Shown here: positions 8,627 to 15,507 of the stretch, piece after piece
Numbering within the stretch: the stretch's first letter is position 1
Layout: every line of letters begins with the position of its first letter
Position numbers and translations under genes: made by a program
Notes under the pieces: model-generated
Seen by the model: only the letters and a program-made list of their open reading frames with translations
Databases searched by the model: none
Told to the model about the DNA's origin: nothing
NCBI RefSeq assembly: GCF_019970065.1
Contig: NZ_JAHXYH010000004.1
Location: 248,001 to 312,000, forward strand
From: Chryseobacterium sp. OSA05B
GTDB taxonomy: Bacteria > Bacteroidota > Bacteroidia > Flavobacteriales > Weeksellaceae
Direction: 5' to 3'
DNA length: 64,000 nt

Positions 8627-8716
8627 ATGGATTTTTTTAAATCTTTAGTAGAACTTCTAGTGGTTCTTATTAATTTTTACTCAGCGCTTGCAACGCTTTT
8701 TAAGAAAAGCAAATAA
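8627..8716 (+). CDS. Candidate 29-residue hydrophobic membrane peptide
   Basis: The ATG at 8627 opens a 29-residue ORF: a short amphipathic start (MDFFKSLVE), one hydrophobic segment of about 17 residues, and a basic tail ending KKSK. It lies between a leader hairpin and a strong terminator, so it looks like a discrete short transcript. Size and charge pattern resemble type I toxin peptides (Fst/TxpA/Ldr-like), but no homology is recognised. A longer in-frame start at 8501 adds residues with no obvious character, and I consider it less likely. Confidence 0.4.
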   Translation: MDFFKSLVELLVVLINFYSALATLFKKSK

Positions 8717-8731
8717 GAATACGTTCTAATT

Positions 8732-8760
8732 AAAAGCCTCCTTTTTGGAGGTTTTTTTAA
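8732..8760 (+). terminator. Strong terminator of micro-peptide transcript
   Basis: CCTCC and GGAGG with a TTTTT loop form the core (8737-8751). Flanking A and T runs extend the stem to about 10 bp, and seven Ts follow. Confidence 0.85.
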
Positions 8761-9231
8761 TTTTGTTCCACTATATATTTTATATATGTTAGAACAAAAT
8801 CTTCTACAAATGTATTTCAAAAATCTGACGTTTCCTCATCTGTTTCCAAATTTTTTATTGTAAAATTTAGTTAAATTTAATCTTTACTATAACACTATTT
8901 TCTGGAAATCCTTTATTGACAGGTGTTTTTGTGCACAAATTATGCATAAAATATTCTCAAAATATTTATAAAAAAGTTATCCACAGGGATGCTTTGACTA
9001 TCTGAAAATATCCCATATTTTTATTTTAATATGTTTAATATTTATTTTTTTTTACCTAGCTTTTTTAGTGTAACAGATCTTTTTGAGCTAATGTTGTAAC
9101 CTTGCAAAAGTATCTTAAATCAATGATTCACAACTTTTTTATTGACTATTTGAGATTTTTGTAAGTAATCTTCTAAAAAAGTAAAATATAGATTTAGGGA
9201 AGCGAATGTATAATTAAATAAAATTAGAGTT

Positions 9232-9560
9232 ATGAGTAGACAAATTAAAAACCTGAGTTTACAACCAAAGATTATAATAAGTATAGTTTTAATTATAGCA
9301 GCTCTTTTAATTTTTGCTATATCACAAAACAGGTATGTAGAATTTGAAATAACTAATCATTTAAAATTTAAGGCTACTGATTAAGTATCTATGAATATAC
9401 AGATGTAATTTTTACGTTAGATCTTAAATTGCCTGGAGAACTTTCTGGAATAAATACCGGTGATAGCAAAAATTATGAACAGCTGTCCCCGCTAATAACT
9501 CTCCATTATCCAGAACTCGAAGAGATGAATAATATTGCTAAAGAAAATAGGATCTCATAA
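9232..9560 (+). pseudogene. Frameshifted small membrane-anchored protein gene
   Basis: The ATG at 9232 opens 50 codons (to 9384) with one membrane segment (about residues 13-31, IIISIVLIIAALLIFAI) and then stops. Directly from 9381, the -1 frame is open for about 59 codons to a TAA at 9558-9560, encoding LSIYEYTDV and later a KLPGELSGINTGD segment. One inserted base near 9380 would join them into a protein of about 110 residues. The second half is the part that recurs, decayed, at 7953-8109. I do not recognise the family. A 50-residue intact protein is the alternative reading. Confidence 0.55.
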
Positions 9561-9650
9561 TCACTCTCTGAGCTCTAAAAAAGTTTTTAAAAACGTTTAA
9601 TAAAAGAGCCCAACATAAAGTCAGGCTCTTCGTATTAAAAAAAAAATTGG

Positions 9651-10661
9651 TTAAGGATGTTCGTTTCGGGCTTTGATCACGAGATTCACGAGATCTGAAC
9701 CGCCACTTGCAAAGTTTTCACTTGGGTTGTGAGCACTTTGGGTAGCTACAGCGTAAGGAATACCATCCCAGTATCCCCAGAAAGGACCTCCGCTTTGTCC
9801 CGGCCAGATATCTGCTTTATGGCTCATACTTTCATTGTCATCAGCACTCCAGAAATCACCGTCTAAAGCAATGTCTGTTTGATAAGTAGGTCGCTGTCCT
9901 CCGGTTAAATCTCCTGGATAACCGGCATGAGTCCAATAGGGTTTCCCGTCCCATGCGTCAGTGTAGGATTTTGCGCCCATCCAGCCTATGTTGTCTCCAA
10001 TACGTCGGTCCAGAACAATCACTACGTAGTCATATTGAATTTCTGTAGAATCGATGGTAGGTCCGGCTACTTTATATTTGTAATAAGTCAATGTTCCCCA
10101 TGCGCTTCCGTATGGAGCACTTCCGTTATAATACATTGGAGTAAATTTTAACCAGCCAGTGCTGTTATTAGGCTTCCAGTCTACGATATGAGCGCAGGTA
10201 AGAAGATGTCTCGGACCGATCATCACTCCGCTTCCTGAGCCTAATGCGCTTTCCACTTTTCCTACGCATCGCCAAGGATAAGCAGTAGAATTATATACTT
10301 TTCTCTGATCAGGACCGAATATAGTTTTTACCCCTTCTGTGGTTAGGAAAGATTCTCTTTCTATGAATTTTGGTTTACGGTCTTTTTTGGCTTCCAGTTT
10401 GGGCTGGTATTCAAAATCTGAATGGGTAGGATAGAAGTGATCGGTTTCTTGGACTTTTACTTCTGCTGCTTTTTCATTGGCAGGCATTCCTATACTTTTC
10501 ATTCCCTTTGGATAAGATCTCCCGTCAATGGTTTCCATTTCGGGACCTTGGCTGGCTTGTTTTTCGGCATTGGCCAATTTTTCAGATGATTTTGCTTTAA
10601 CGGTTTTAAGTCTTGATACTTCTTCCGCCGTCATAGGTTGATTACTTTCAGTTTTAGACAT
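9651..10661 (-). CDS. Trypsin-like serine protease (V8/glutamyl-endopeptidase-like)
   Basis: This 336-residue protein has an N-terminal region of about 120 residues with no signal peptide, rich in Lys/Glu/Ala. It is followed by a chymotrypsin-fold domain: FGPDQRKVYNSTAYPW (115-130), LLTCAHIV with catalytic His158, YDYVVIVLD with Asp211, and PGQSGGPFW with Ser290. The layout matches the family in which an 'FGxDxR' segment begins the catalytic domain after a propeptide. A dibasic RK at 120-121 is a plausible activation site. It lies 66 bp downstream of a caspase-like gene on the same strand, behind its own copy of a conserved leader. The substrate is unknown; the N-terminal region may be inhibitory. 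Confidence 0.85.
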   Translation of the reverse strand: MSKTESNQPMTAEEVSRLKTVKAKSSEKLANAEKQASQGPEMETIDGRSYPKGMKSIGMPANEKAAEVKVQETDHFYPTHSDFEYQPKLEAKKDRKPKFIERESFLTTEGVKTIFGPDQRKVYNSTAYPWRCVGKVESALGSGSGVMIGPRHLLTCAHIVDWKPNNSTGWLKFTPMYYNGSAPYGSAWGTLTYYKYKVAGPTIDSTEIQYDYVVIVLDRRIGDNIGWMGAKSYTDAWDGKPYWTHAGYPGDLTGGQRPTYQTDIALDGDFWSADDNESMSHKADIWPGQSGGPFWGYWDGIPYAVATQSAHNPSENFASGGSDLVNLVIKARNEHP

Positions 10662-10670
10662 GATGATTTG

Positions 10671-10719
10671 GTTTTTAATTTATTTTTCCTACTCTTTGGA
10701 TGGCTTTTCGGACTCCGCC
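10671..10719 (-). promoter_or_regulatory. Conserved leader element, copy B (before serine protease)
   Basis: Read on the minus strand, this is GGCGGAGTCCGAAAAGCC, then AAAGAGTAGGAAAAATAA and an A/T-rich run before the start at 10661. It aligns with 11581-11627 over nearly its whole length at roughly three quarters identity. It may be a promoter/operator or an RNA leader. Confidence 0.5.
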
Positions 10720-10727
10720 GGTGATTT

Positions 10728-11573
10728 TTATGAGAATATTTTTTGAGAAAATTCTGCAGTGATGCTTTCTGTTTGGTTGATTTGTGCGGCGCCCATAGCA
10801 GCTAAGGCCATCGCAATCTGTTTGTCAAGTGTTTTTCTGACGATATTACCGTTGGTGGCACGTAAAATCTTACAGAAATGATAGGTGAAATAGCCTCGTA
10901 TCTGTCCACTCATATTTCCTTCCATAGAGACCTGATTGTCTTTGGATGCAGCCCATAACGTATGATTCATACCGGCAACGGGTACCAGAGCTTTAGTCAT
11001 GGTCGTCGCTTTTTTTGAACTTTTGGAGGATTGCAATTCGCTGGCGTAGGTCATATAAAATTCATCTTCCAGCATAGGCGGAATGAAACGGGGTGCTTCA
11101 TAAGAGAGTTCCAGATCCAGTCCGAGATCCATTTTTCTGGTTCCGGTTCCTGAATGACAGCAGTCGAAAATAACTTCCAGATTGACCCCTGCTTTCAGTT
11201 TACTGAGTACCGCTTTAAAATCATCATCACGGATGACTCCGGCAGTCGAATAATCGTGTGGACAAATCGCTTCATCCAGTCCGTCTATTTCCAGATCTGC
11301 CCCGATATTGGCGACTCTTGTTCCGTGTCCGGAATAATAGAAGACCAGTGAATCTCCTTTTACACTGCTGTTCACCAATGTTTTAAGGTAGTTTAGTATA
11401 TTGGCTCTTTTGGCATTTTGATTGGTGAGAATTTTAATATTGGCCGGAGCAAATCCGCAAATTACCAAAGTGTTAGCCATATCTCTGGCATCATTTACAC
11501 AACCGTTTAAGTCCGGTCCTCCTGATCCTATAGGTGCATAGTCATTGATTCCTACGACGAGTGCTTTTTTCAT
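10728..11573 (-). CDS. Caspase-family protease (orthocaspase/metacaspase type)
   Basis: The 281-residue protein is a single p20-like C14 domain. ALVVGINDYAP forms the first strand, CVNDARDM follows, FYYSGHGTR carries catalytic His83, and FDCCHSGTG carries the catalytic Cys (probably Cys139 of DCCHSG). The DGLDEAICPHD segment matches prokaryotic metacaspases. No second domain, signal peptide or membrane anchor is visible, so it probably acts in the cytoplasm. Such enzymes cleave after Arg or Lys, often need Ca2+, and are linked to stress death or zymogen activation. The downstream serine protease is the obvious candidate partner. Confidence 0.9.
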   Translation of the reverse strand: MKKALVVGINDYAPIGSGGPDLNGCVNDARDMANTLVICGFAPANIKILTNQNAKRANILNYLKTLVNSSVKGDSLVFYYSGHGTRVANIGADLEIDGLDEAICPHDYSTAGVIRDDDFKAVLSKLKAGVNLEVIFDCCHSGTGTRKMDLGLDLELSYEAPRFIPPMLEDEFYMTYASELQSSKSSKKATTMTKALVPVAGMNHTLWAASKDNQVSMEGNMSGQIRGYFTYHFCKILRATNGNIVRKTLDKQIAMALAAMGAAQINQTESITAEFSQKIFS

Positions 11574-11580
11574 TTCGATT

Positions 11581-11627
11581 AGTTTTTAAAATTTTCCCTA
11601 CTCTGTTTCGGCTTTTCGGGTTCGGCC
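11581..11627 (-). promoter_or_regulatory. Conserved leader element, copy A (before caspase gene)
   Basis: On the minus strand this reads GGCCGAACCCGAAAAGCC, then GAAACAGAGTAGGGAAAATT and an A-rich run, ending about 8 nt before the caspase start at 11573. It is homologous to the leader at 10671-10719 before the serine protease. Confidence 0.5.
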
Positions 11628-12033
11628 TTCATGGATTAGTTTTACAGGACAAAATTCCGTAATTCAACAGAGCGAAAACAGAGGGAAAGAACTGATTGTG
11701 TGGTAGGTAAAACACCTTTTTTGTTGTACTGAAATGGTTTTTTAACCACGGATTGCACAGATTGACACAAATGACTGCGTTGAGGATTCTGGTATTTGGA
11801 GAATAAAAATTCAGTTTAACGCAAAGGATGAGGAAGGCAAAGAGTTCGACTTCGTCGCTGATGAAGCGTGTGGATAAAACGTCCGCTTAGTCGAATCAAT
11901 GAAATTGATTCCTTCTTTGCTCAACTTACGCTATACGGCATTAAAATGGAACTTTGCGTGAAAAACAGGCGTGTTTTTTTTAATTGAATTGTTAAAACTG
12001 AACTATTTTATAGATGATACGATTGAAGGAAAA

Positions 12034-12067
12034 CGAAAAAAACCGGTACATTGTAAAAATCTACCGG
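12034..12067 (-). terminator. Terminator of the NarL-type operon
   Basis: Read on the minus strand, CCGGTA (12067-12062) pairs with TACCGG (12048-12043) and is followed by a run of seven Ts. It lies 58 bp beyond the response-regulator stop. Confidence 0.75.
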
Positions 12068-12124
12068 ATGAGTAATTGAGTTATAATGGTTTTGGACTAT
12101 TTCGATTTAAAAGGAAAAATCAGA

Positions 12125-12769
12125 TCAGTATAAATCATGTTTTAAAGCAAAAAGAACCAGGCCAACCCTGTTTTTGATTTCCAGTTTTGTGAAAACAGAA
12201 TCTCTGTAACCATCGATAGTTTTGGGACTAAGGAACATTTTGTCAGCTATTTCTTTATAGGTAAGCTCGCTGCAGGCCCATTTGATAAATTCCTTTTCAC
12301 GGTCTTTTAATTCGGACAGGAGAGAGGCGGTTTTAAGATCTTCTGTTCTTACTTTCAATAGTTTCTGAGCGACAAAATCAGTATAAAAACTCCCTTTATC
12401 GAATACCGTATCAATCGCTTGAAAAAGAATGGAAGGTTGCATGTCTTTCAGCAGATAGCCTTTTGCCCCTGCTTTCAGCATTTTGATGAGTACTTTTTCG
12501 TCATCTTCCATCGTGAGGGCAATCACTTTGATGTTCGGATGGTGCTCGGTAAGCCATTCGGTGGTTTCTATGCCATTTTTGTAAGGCATATTAATGTCCA
12601 TCAGGACTACGGCGGGTAATTCCGACGCTTTTTCTATGGCTGCAATAAAATCTTCTCCGTTAGGATGATTCATGATCACGCGGTACTGAGGATTTTCCAT
12701 GATCATATTTTCCAGTGCTTTGGACATTAAAGTATGATCATCTACAATGGCTATGGGAATGGTTTTCAT
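12125..12769 (-). CDS. LuxR/NarL-family response regulator
   Basis: The 214-residue regulator has a receiver domain with acidic pair IVDDH, phospho-acceptor Asp in VVLMDINMPYKNG, and conserved Thr and Lys (ALTMEDDE, YLLKDMQP). Its C-terminal LuxR-type helix-turn-helix contains LSPKTIDGYRDSVFTKL. It is activated by the adjacent histidine kinase, with which it overlaps by 4 bp (ATGA). It ends a four-gene minus-strand operon. Targets are unknown; autoregulation is common in this arrangement. Confidence 0.92.
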   Translation of the reverse strand: MKTIPIAIVDDHTLMSKALENMIMENPQYRVIMNHPNGEDFIAAIEKASELPAVVLMDINMPYKNGIETTEWLTEHHPNIKVIALTMEDDEKVLIKMLKAGAKGYLLKDMQPSILFQAIDTVFDKGSFYTDFVAQKLLKVRTEDLKTASLLSELKDREKEFIKWACSELTYKEIADKMFLSPKTIDGYRDSVFTKLEIKNRVGLVLFALKHDLY

Positions 12770-13536
12770 ATGATGTGTTTGTAATAGGTTATTGAGGTTT
12801 GTGTTCCTTTATCAAGCTCCGACTGTATGGAAAATTCTGCGTGGATAAGTTTTGCTCTCAGTTCCATGTTTTTCAATCCCGAACCGTCCTGTATTTTGGT
12901 GGTGTTAAACCCTTTTCCGTTGTCAGAAATATTGATTCGTAGGGTGTTATGGTCATCTTCCAGTTGTATGGATACATTTTTAGCTCTGGAATGTTTTAAA
13001 ATATTATTAATGCTTTCCTGAATGATGCGGAATAGAATTAGTCCGTGTTTGGGCGAAATATCAATATCCTGTTTCTGGGTAACGAATTCTATTTTTAATA
13101 ATTTTAATTTCTGTATCCTTTTTACCTCTCTTTCTATGGATTCCGTCAGTCCGAAATGAATAATCTGCTCGGTGATCAGTGTTTTGGATAAATTTCTGAT
13201 ATCCTGAATGCATTCGCCCAACAATTCACTCAGCTCGTTCAGCTCTTCTCTTTCTGCATTTTTCAGTTTGGAGATCAGCTGATTTTGCCGTAAACGAACT
13301 ACAGAAAGCTTTTGTCCAACGTCGTCATGGAGTTCCTGCCCGATATAATTAAGGGTTTGTTCTTTTATTTCCACCTGCGAAGTCGCAAGTTCTTTTTCAA
13401 ACCGCATGTCTTTTTCTTTTTGCTCGAGCAGGAGGGTCGTTTTCTTTTTGATAAAGACCACATAGATGAAGATCATCGTCAAGACAACGATCAGTAAAGT
13501 AATGGTAAAGGTGATAACCAAATTATTTTCTTCCAT
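12766..13536 (-). CDS. Membrane-bound NarX-type sensor histidine kinase
   Basis: The 256-residue kinase has one N-terminal membrane segment (about residues 8-29), a coiled-coil-like charged linker, a HisKA_3 dimerisation helix with ELHDDVGQKLSVVRLRQ (phospho-acceptor His of HDDVGQ), and a HATPase_c domain with the N box near IIQESINNILKHSRA and the G box SDNGKGF. There is no periplasmic sensor domain. Signal input may therefore come from the membrane protein and lipoprotein encoded just upstream in the operon. Confidence 0.9.
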   Translation of the reverse strand: MEENNLVITFTITLLIVVLTMIFIYVVFIKKKTTLLLEQKEKDMRFEKELATSQVEIKEQTLNYIGQELHDDVGQKLSVVRLRQNQLISKLKNAEREELNELSELLGECIQDIRNLSKTLITEQIIHFGLTESIEREVKRIQKLKLLKIEFVTQKQDIDISPKHGLILFRIIQESINNILKHSRAKNVSIQLEDDHNTLRINISDNGKGFNTTKIQDGSGLKNMELRAKLIHAEFSIQSELDKGTQTSITYYKHII

Positions 13537-13550
13537 ACTTCAAAAGATAT

Positions 13551-14195
13551 TTATCCGCGCCTCTCCTGTTTATTCCAAATTAATCCCAGTACAAGTATTC
13601 CGTTACTGATCAGATTTAGCATAAATAAGATAAAGAAATAAATATGCTGGGAGACGGTGGTTCTGAAATATAAAATCGGGATACTTCCAATAAATAAGAT
13701 CAGTAAAGAGACCGAAATCCAGAAGGGCAAATAATTATTGAGTTCCAGTATTTTATCGGAATTAAAGGTCTGATATAAAAATAAAATAATGGAAAACATG
13801 AGCAAAAGGATATCCGTATACAGCATATTAAATGAAAAATGATGCAGGAGATCATCCTCTACATACAACATCACTACAATATTGACCGCGAAAAGAATCA
13901 AAAGGATTAACTGCAGTTTTTTTAAGAGCGGCCAGTACAATAATTGATAATAATACAGCAGATACAGGAAAAACACGATCATTAAAAAGCCAATCACAAA
14001 AAATATTTCAGTAGAACGGTTCGTAGCTCTAAAATAGAAGTAGCAAAAAATATCGATAAGGGATAATAATACGTATCCTACGATAAAAAATAAATTCTCT
14101 TTCCCGATTTTCCTGTATTTGACGATCATTAGCACCATCACGACAACGGATAAAACCATAGATATTTGCTTTCCGATTTCGATATTCCAGTTCAT
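13551..14195 (-). CDS. Multi-pass membrane protein in two-component operon
   Basis: The 214-residue protein has about seven hydrophobic segments, including residues 10-26, 33-55, 62-80, 88-110, 118-140, 150-172 and 178-205, with few charged residues between them. No enzymatic motif is visible. It lies 14 bp upstream of the histidine-kinase start and 11 bp downstream of the lipoprotein stop, so it is surely co-transcribed. It could be a 7TM-type sensory input module for a kinase that lacks its own sensor, but this is inference. Confidence 0.65.
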   Translation of the reverse strand: MNWNIEIGKQISMVLSVVVMVLMIVKYRKIGKENLFFIVGYVLLSLIDIFCYFYFRATNRSTEIFFVIGFLMIVFFLYLLYYYQLLYWPLLKKLQLILLILFAVNIVVMLYVEDDLLHHFSFNMLYTDILLLMFSIILFLYQTFNSDKILELNNYLPFWISVSLLILFIGSIPILYFRTTVSQHIYFFILFMLNLISNGILVLGLIWNKQERRG

Positions 14196-14206
14196 GACTT
14201 TATTTT

Positions 14207-14770
14207 TTACGGCATATCTGCGGTGGACACTTTAGGTGGCGGAGCGAGATTGGTCATATTCAGGACCTGCATTTCTTTTACGTTTGTATTTTCATCCAAT
14301 GATGTCTCTGTTCTTGACCTGGCCGCTGTGTTGTCTTTTTTCCGGTTTTGAGCAGTAGGTACCAGAAATATGGTCTGATAGCCGGCATATTCCGGTTTTG
14401 CCATTTTGCTTTTTGGATGATTTAGTGGGTATTTCCCCATATAAATTCTGATTCCTGGATTTTTCAGATGCTGTTTTCTGGCGGTTTCTTTTACATATTT
14501 TAGGTAGCCTTCCATATCTTCTACAGAAAACCAATACCAGCGTGAATCCGGTTCTCCGTTTCGGTATTTGGTGAGAACGGCATTGTTGGTTACGGTATAT
14601 TCATCATAAAGTATTCGGCCTTCCTTGTAGCTGATCAGTTTCTTTTTATAGCTGTCACTTACAGGTTCTGTAGGCGGGTTGGAGCAGCGGGTGCAGCTTA
14701 ACGTGCAAAAACTTAAAATAAGAACTGCCAGAAGCGGTCTTAGATTTTTGAATAGAAAAGGAGTTTTCAT
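14207..14770 (-). CDS. Lipoprotein of unknown function, first gene of NarL operon
   Basis: The 187-residue protein begins with a lipoprotein signal (LAVLILSFCTLSC, lipobox LSC), so it is probably anchored in the membrane and faces the periplasm. The rest has short beta-like segments, a region with VSDSYKKKLISYKEGRILYD, and a low-complexity charged tail. No domain is recognised. It heads the operon with the membrane protein, histidine kinase and response regulator, and may take part in sensing. Confidence 0.6.
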   Translation of the reverse strand: MKTPFLFKNLRPLLAVLILSFCTLSCTRCSNPPTEPVSDSYKKKLISYKEGRILYDEYTVTNNAVLTKYRNGEPDSRWYWFSVEDMEGYLKYVKETARKQHLKNPGIRIYMGKYPLNHPKSKMAKPEYAGYQTIFLVPTAQNRKKDNTAARSRTETSLDENTNVKEMQVLNMTNLAPPPKVSTADMP

Positions 14771-15093
14771 TTTTTATGGTTTTTAATTTTATAAAACAAA
14801 ATTAGGGAACTGCTTAACTCTGCAAAAGGGGGAAAACACTGTTTTTACGCTTAATAAATTTACAACATTTTGTTTTGACTTTCAGTAAGATAAATCATTT
14901 AATAACAATGCTTATCCAGTGCGGTTTTCAGACGATAATATCTGACACCTGAACAGCAGTAGGTTGATCTTGCAGTATTTATTGAGGAGTTTTTTCTTAA
15001 AAGAGCAAGCAATTAATTCACAAACCGCTTAAGTATTTTTAATAGTCTACTAATTTAGTAGGCTTATATGATTTATCTCATACGCTCACTTGA

Positions 15094-15122
15094 TTGAGTT
15101 CGTGAATAATTAAATACTTTTG
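15094..15122 (+). promoter_or_regulatory. Possible Bacteroidota-type promoter before micro-ORF
   Basis: TACTTTTG (15115-15122) fits the TAnnTTTG -7 element of Bacteroidota, with TTG at 15094-15096 at suitable spacing as the -33 element. It lies 33 bp before the ATG at 15155. The motif is short, so chance is possible. Confidence 0.4.
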
Positions 15123-15154
15123 ACACAGTTAAAAAAAAGTTAAAATTTATTCTC

Positions 15155-15310
15155 ATGAATAAAAATTCGTTTAATCCTTACGTATGCACCAATAAAGCTT
15201 CATCCACTCAACAGAATTGTTGTGGAAATGGATGCCTTTCACAACATCAATTTATCATTCACGAGATGTGTTTTGATGGGATGATGTGCGGGATGATGAC
15301 CCAGGCATAA
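15155..15310 (+). CDS. Candidate Cys/Met-rich 51-residue micro-protein
   Basis: The ATG at 15155 opens a 51-residue ORF with six Cys (residues 11, 22, 23, 27, 39, 45), arranged as NCCGNGC and MCFDGMMCGMM, plus six Met and three His. No signal peptide or hydrophobic helix is present. The Cys/Met pattern suggests metal binding or a modified peptide, but no family is recognised. A Bacteroidota-like promoter lies 33 bp upstream. It sits about 200 bp before a SusC-type receptor gene. It could be a chance ORF, but the composition is unusual for random AT-rich DNA. Confidence 0.4.
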   Translation: MNKNSFNPYVCTNKASSTQQNCCGNGCLSQHQFIIHEMCFDGMMCGMMTQA

Positions 15311-15507
15311 GCTTCAAAACTCATACATTACTGTAGGAATTCAAGCGAAGTAATTTCAAAATTTCTTTAAGACAGGTAAATCTCCTGTCGGTTTCAACAT
15401 CTTCTATCTGACAATCTCCCCGAAAAGGGAGGAGGGGATTCTTGTTCCCTGATCAGAAGGAAAACACAGTAGTGCATCCATTCAACTTTAAATCTAAAAT
15501 TCATATA

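Larger units (their letters stand above)
7879..9650. other. AT-rich 1.77-kb region with only remnants and micro-ORFs
   Basis: No full-length gene is present. The region contains a decayed gene copy (7953-8109), a 29-residue peptide gene with hairpin and terminator (8588-8760), an AT-rich block with a TTATCCACA box (8929-9132) and a frameshifted small gene (9232-9560). The long T- and A-runs and high AT content contrast with the flanking genes. No strand switch of genes occurs across it. Confidence 0.7.
11574..12124. repeat. Gene-free stretch: caspase leader and degenerate repeats
   Basis: The caspase leader element occupies 11581-11627. From about 11745 to 11965 there are repeat-like words (CCACGGATTGCACAGATTGACAC, AACGCAAAGGATGAGGAAGGC and the inverted pair AATCAATGAAATTGATT) of the kind scattered in flavobacterial intergenic DNA; some resemble 5690-5770. 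The response-regulator terminator is at 12034-12067. No gene is seen. Confidence 0.5.
14771..15507. other. Intergenic stretch with Cys-rich micro-ORF and small hairpins
   Basis: Apart from the micro-ORF at 15155-15310, this stretch holds two hairpins and no gene. CTACTAA/TTAGTAG lies at about 15046-15060. GACAGG/CCTGTC lies at about 15371-15390, between the micro-ORF and the SusC gene, and is followed by GGTTTC rather than a T-run. A purine/pyrimidine-rich CTCCCC-GAAAAG-GGAGGAG element follows at 15415-15436. Confidence 0.5.

Noticed and set aside
8501-8716. A 71-residue ORF starting at 8501
   Set aside because: The first 42 codons span the leader hairpin and show no protein-like pattern; only the last 29 codons, from 8627, look like a gene product.
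11867-11875. TGTGGATAA, a perfect DnaA box on the minus strand
   Set aside because: It is isolated within a degenerate repeat region, and one such 9-mer is expected by chance at this window size.
15045-15062. CTACTAA/TTAGTAG palindrome as a recombination or attachment site
   Set aside because: No integrase, flanking duplication or second copy is seen; it is more likely a small operator or chance palindrome.
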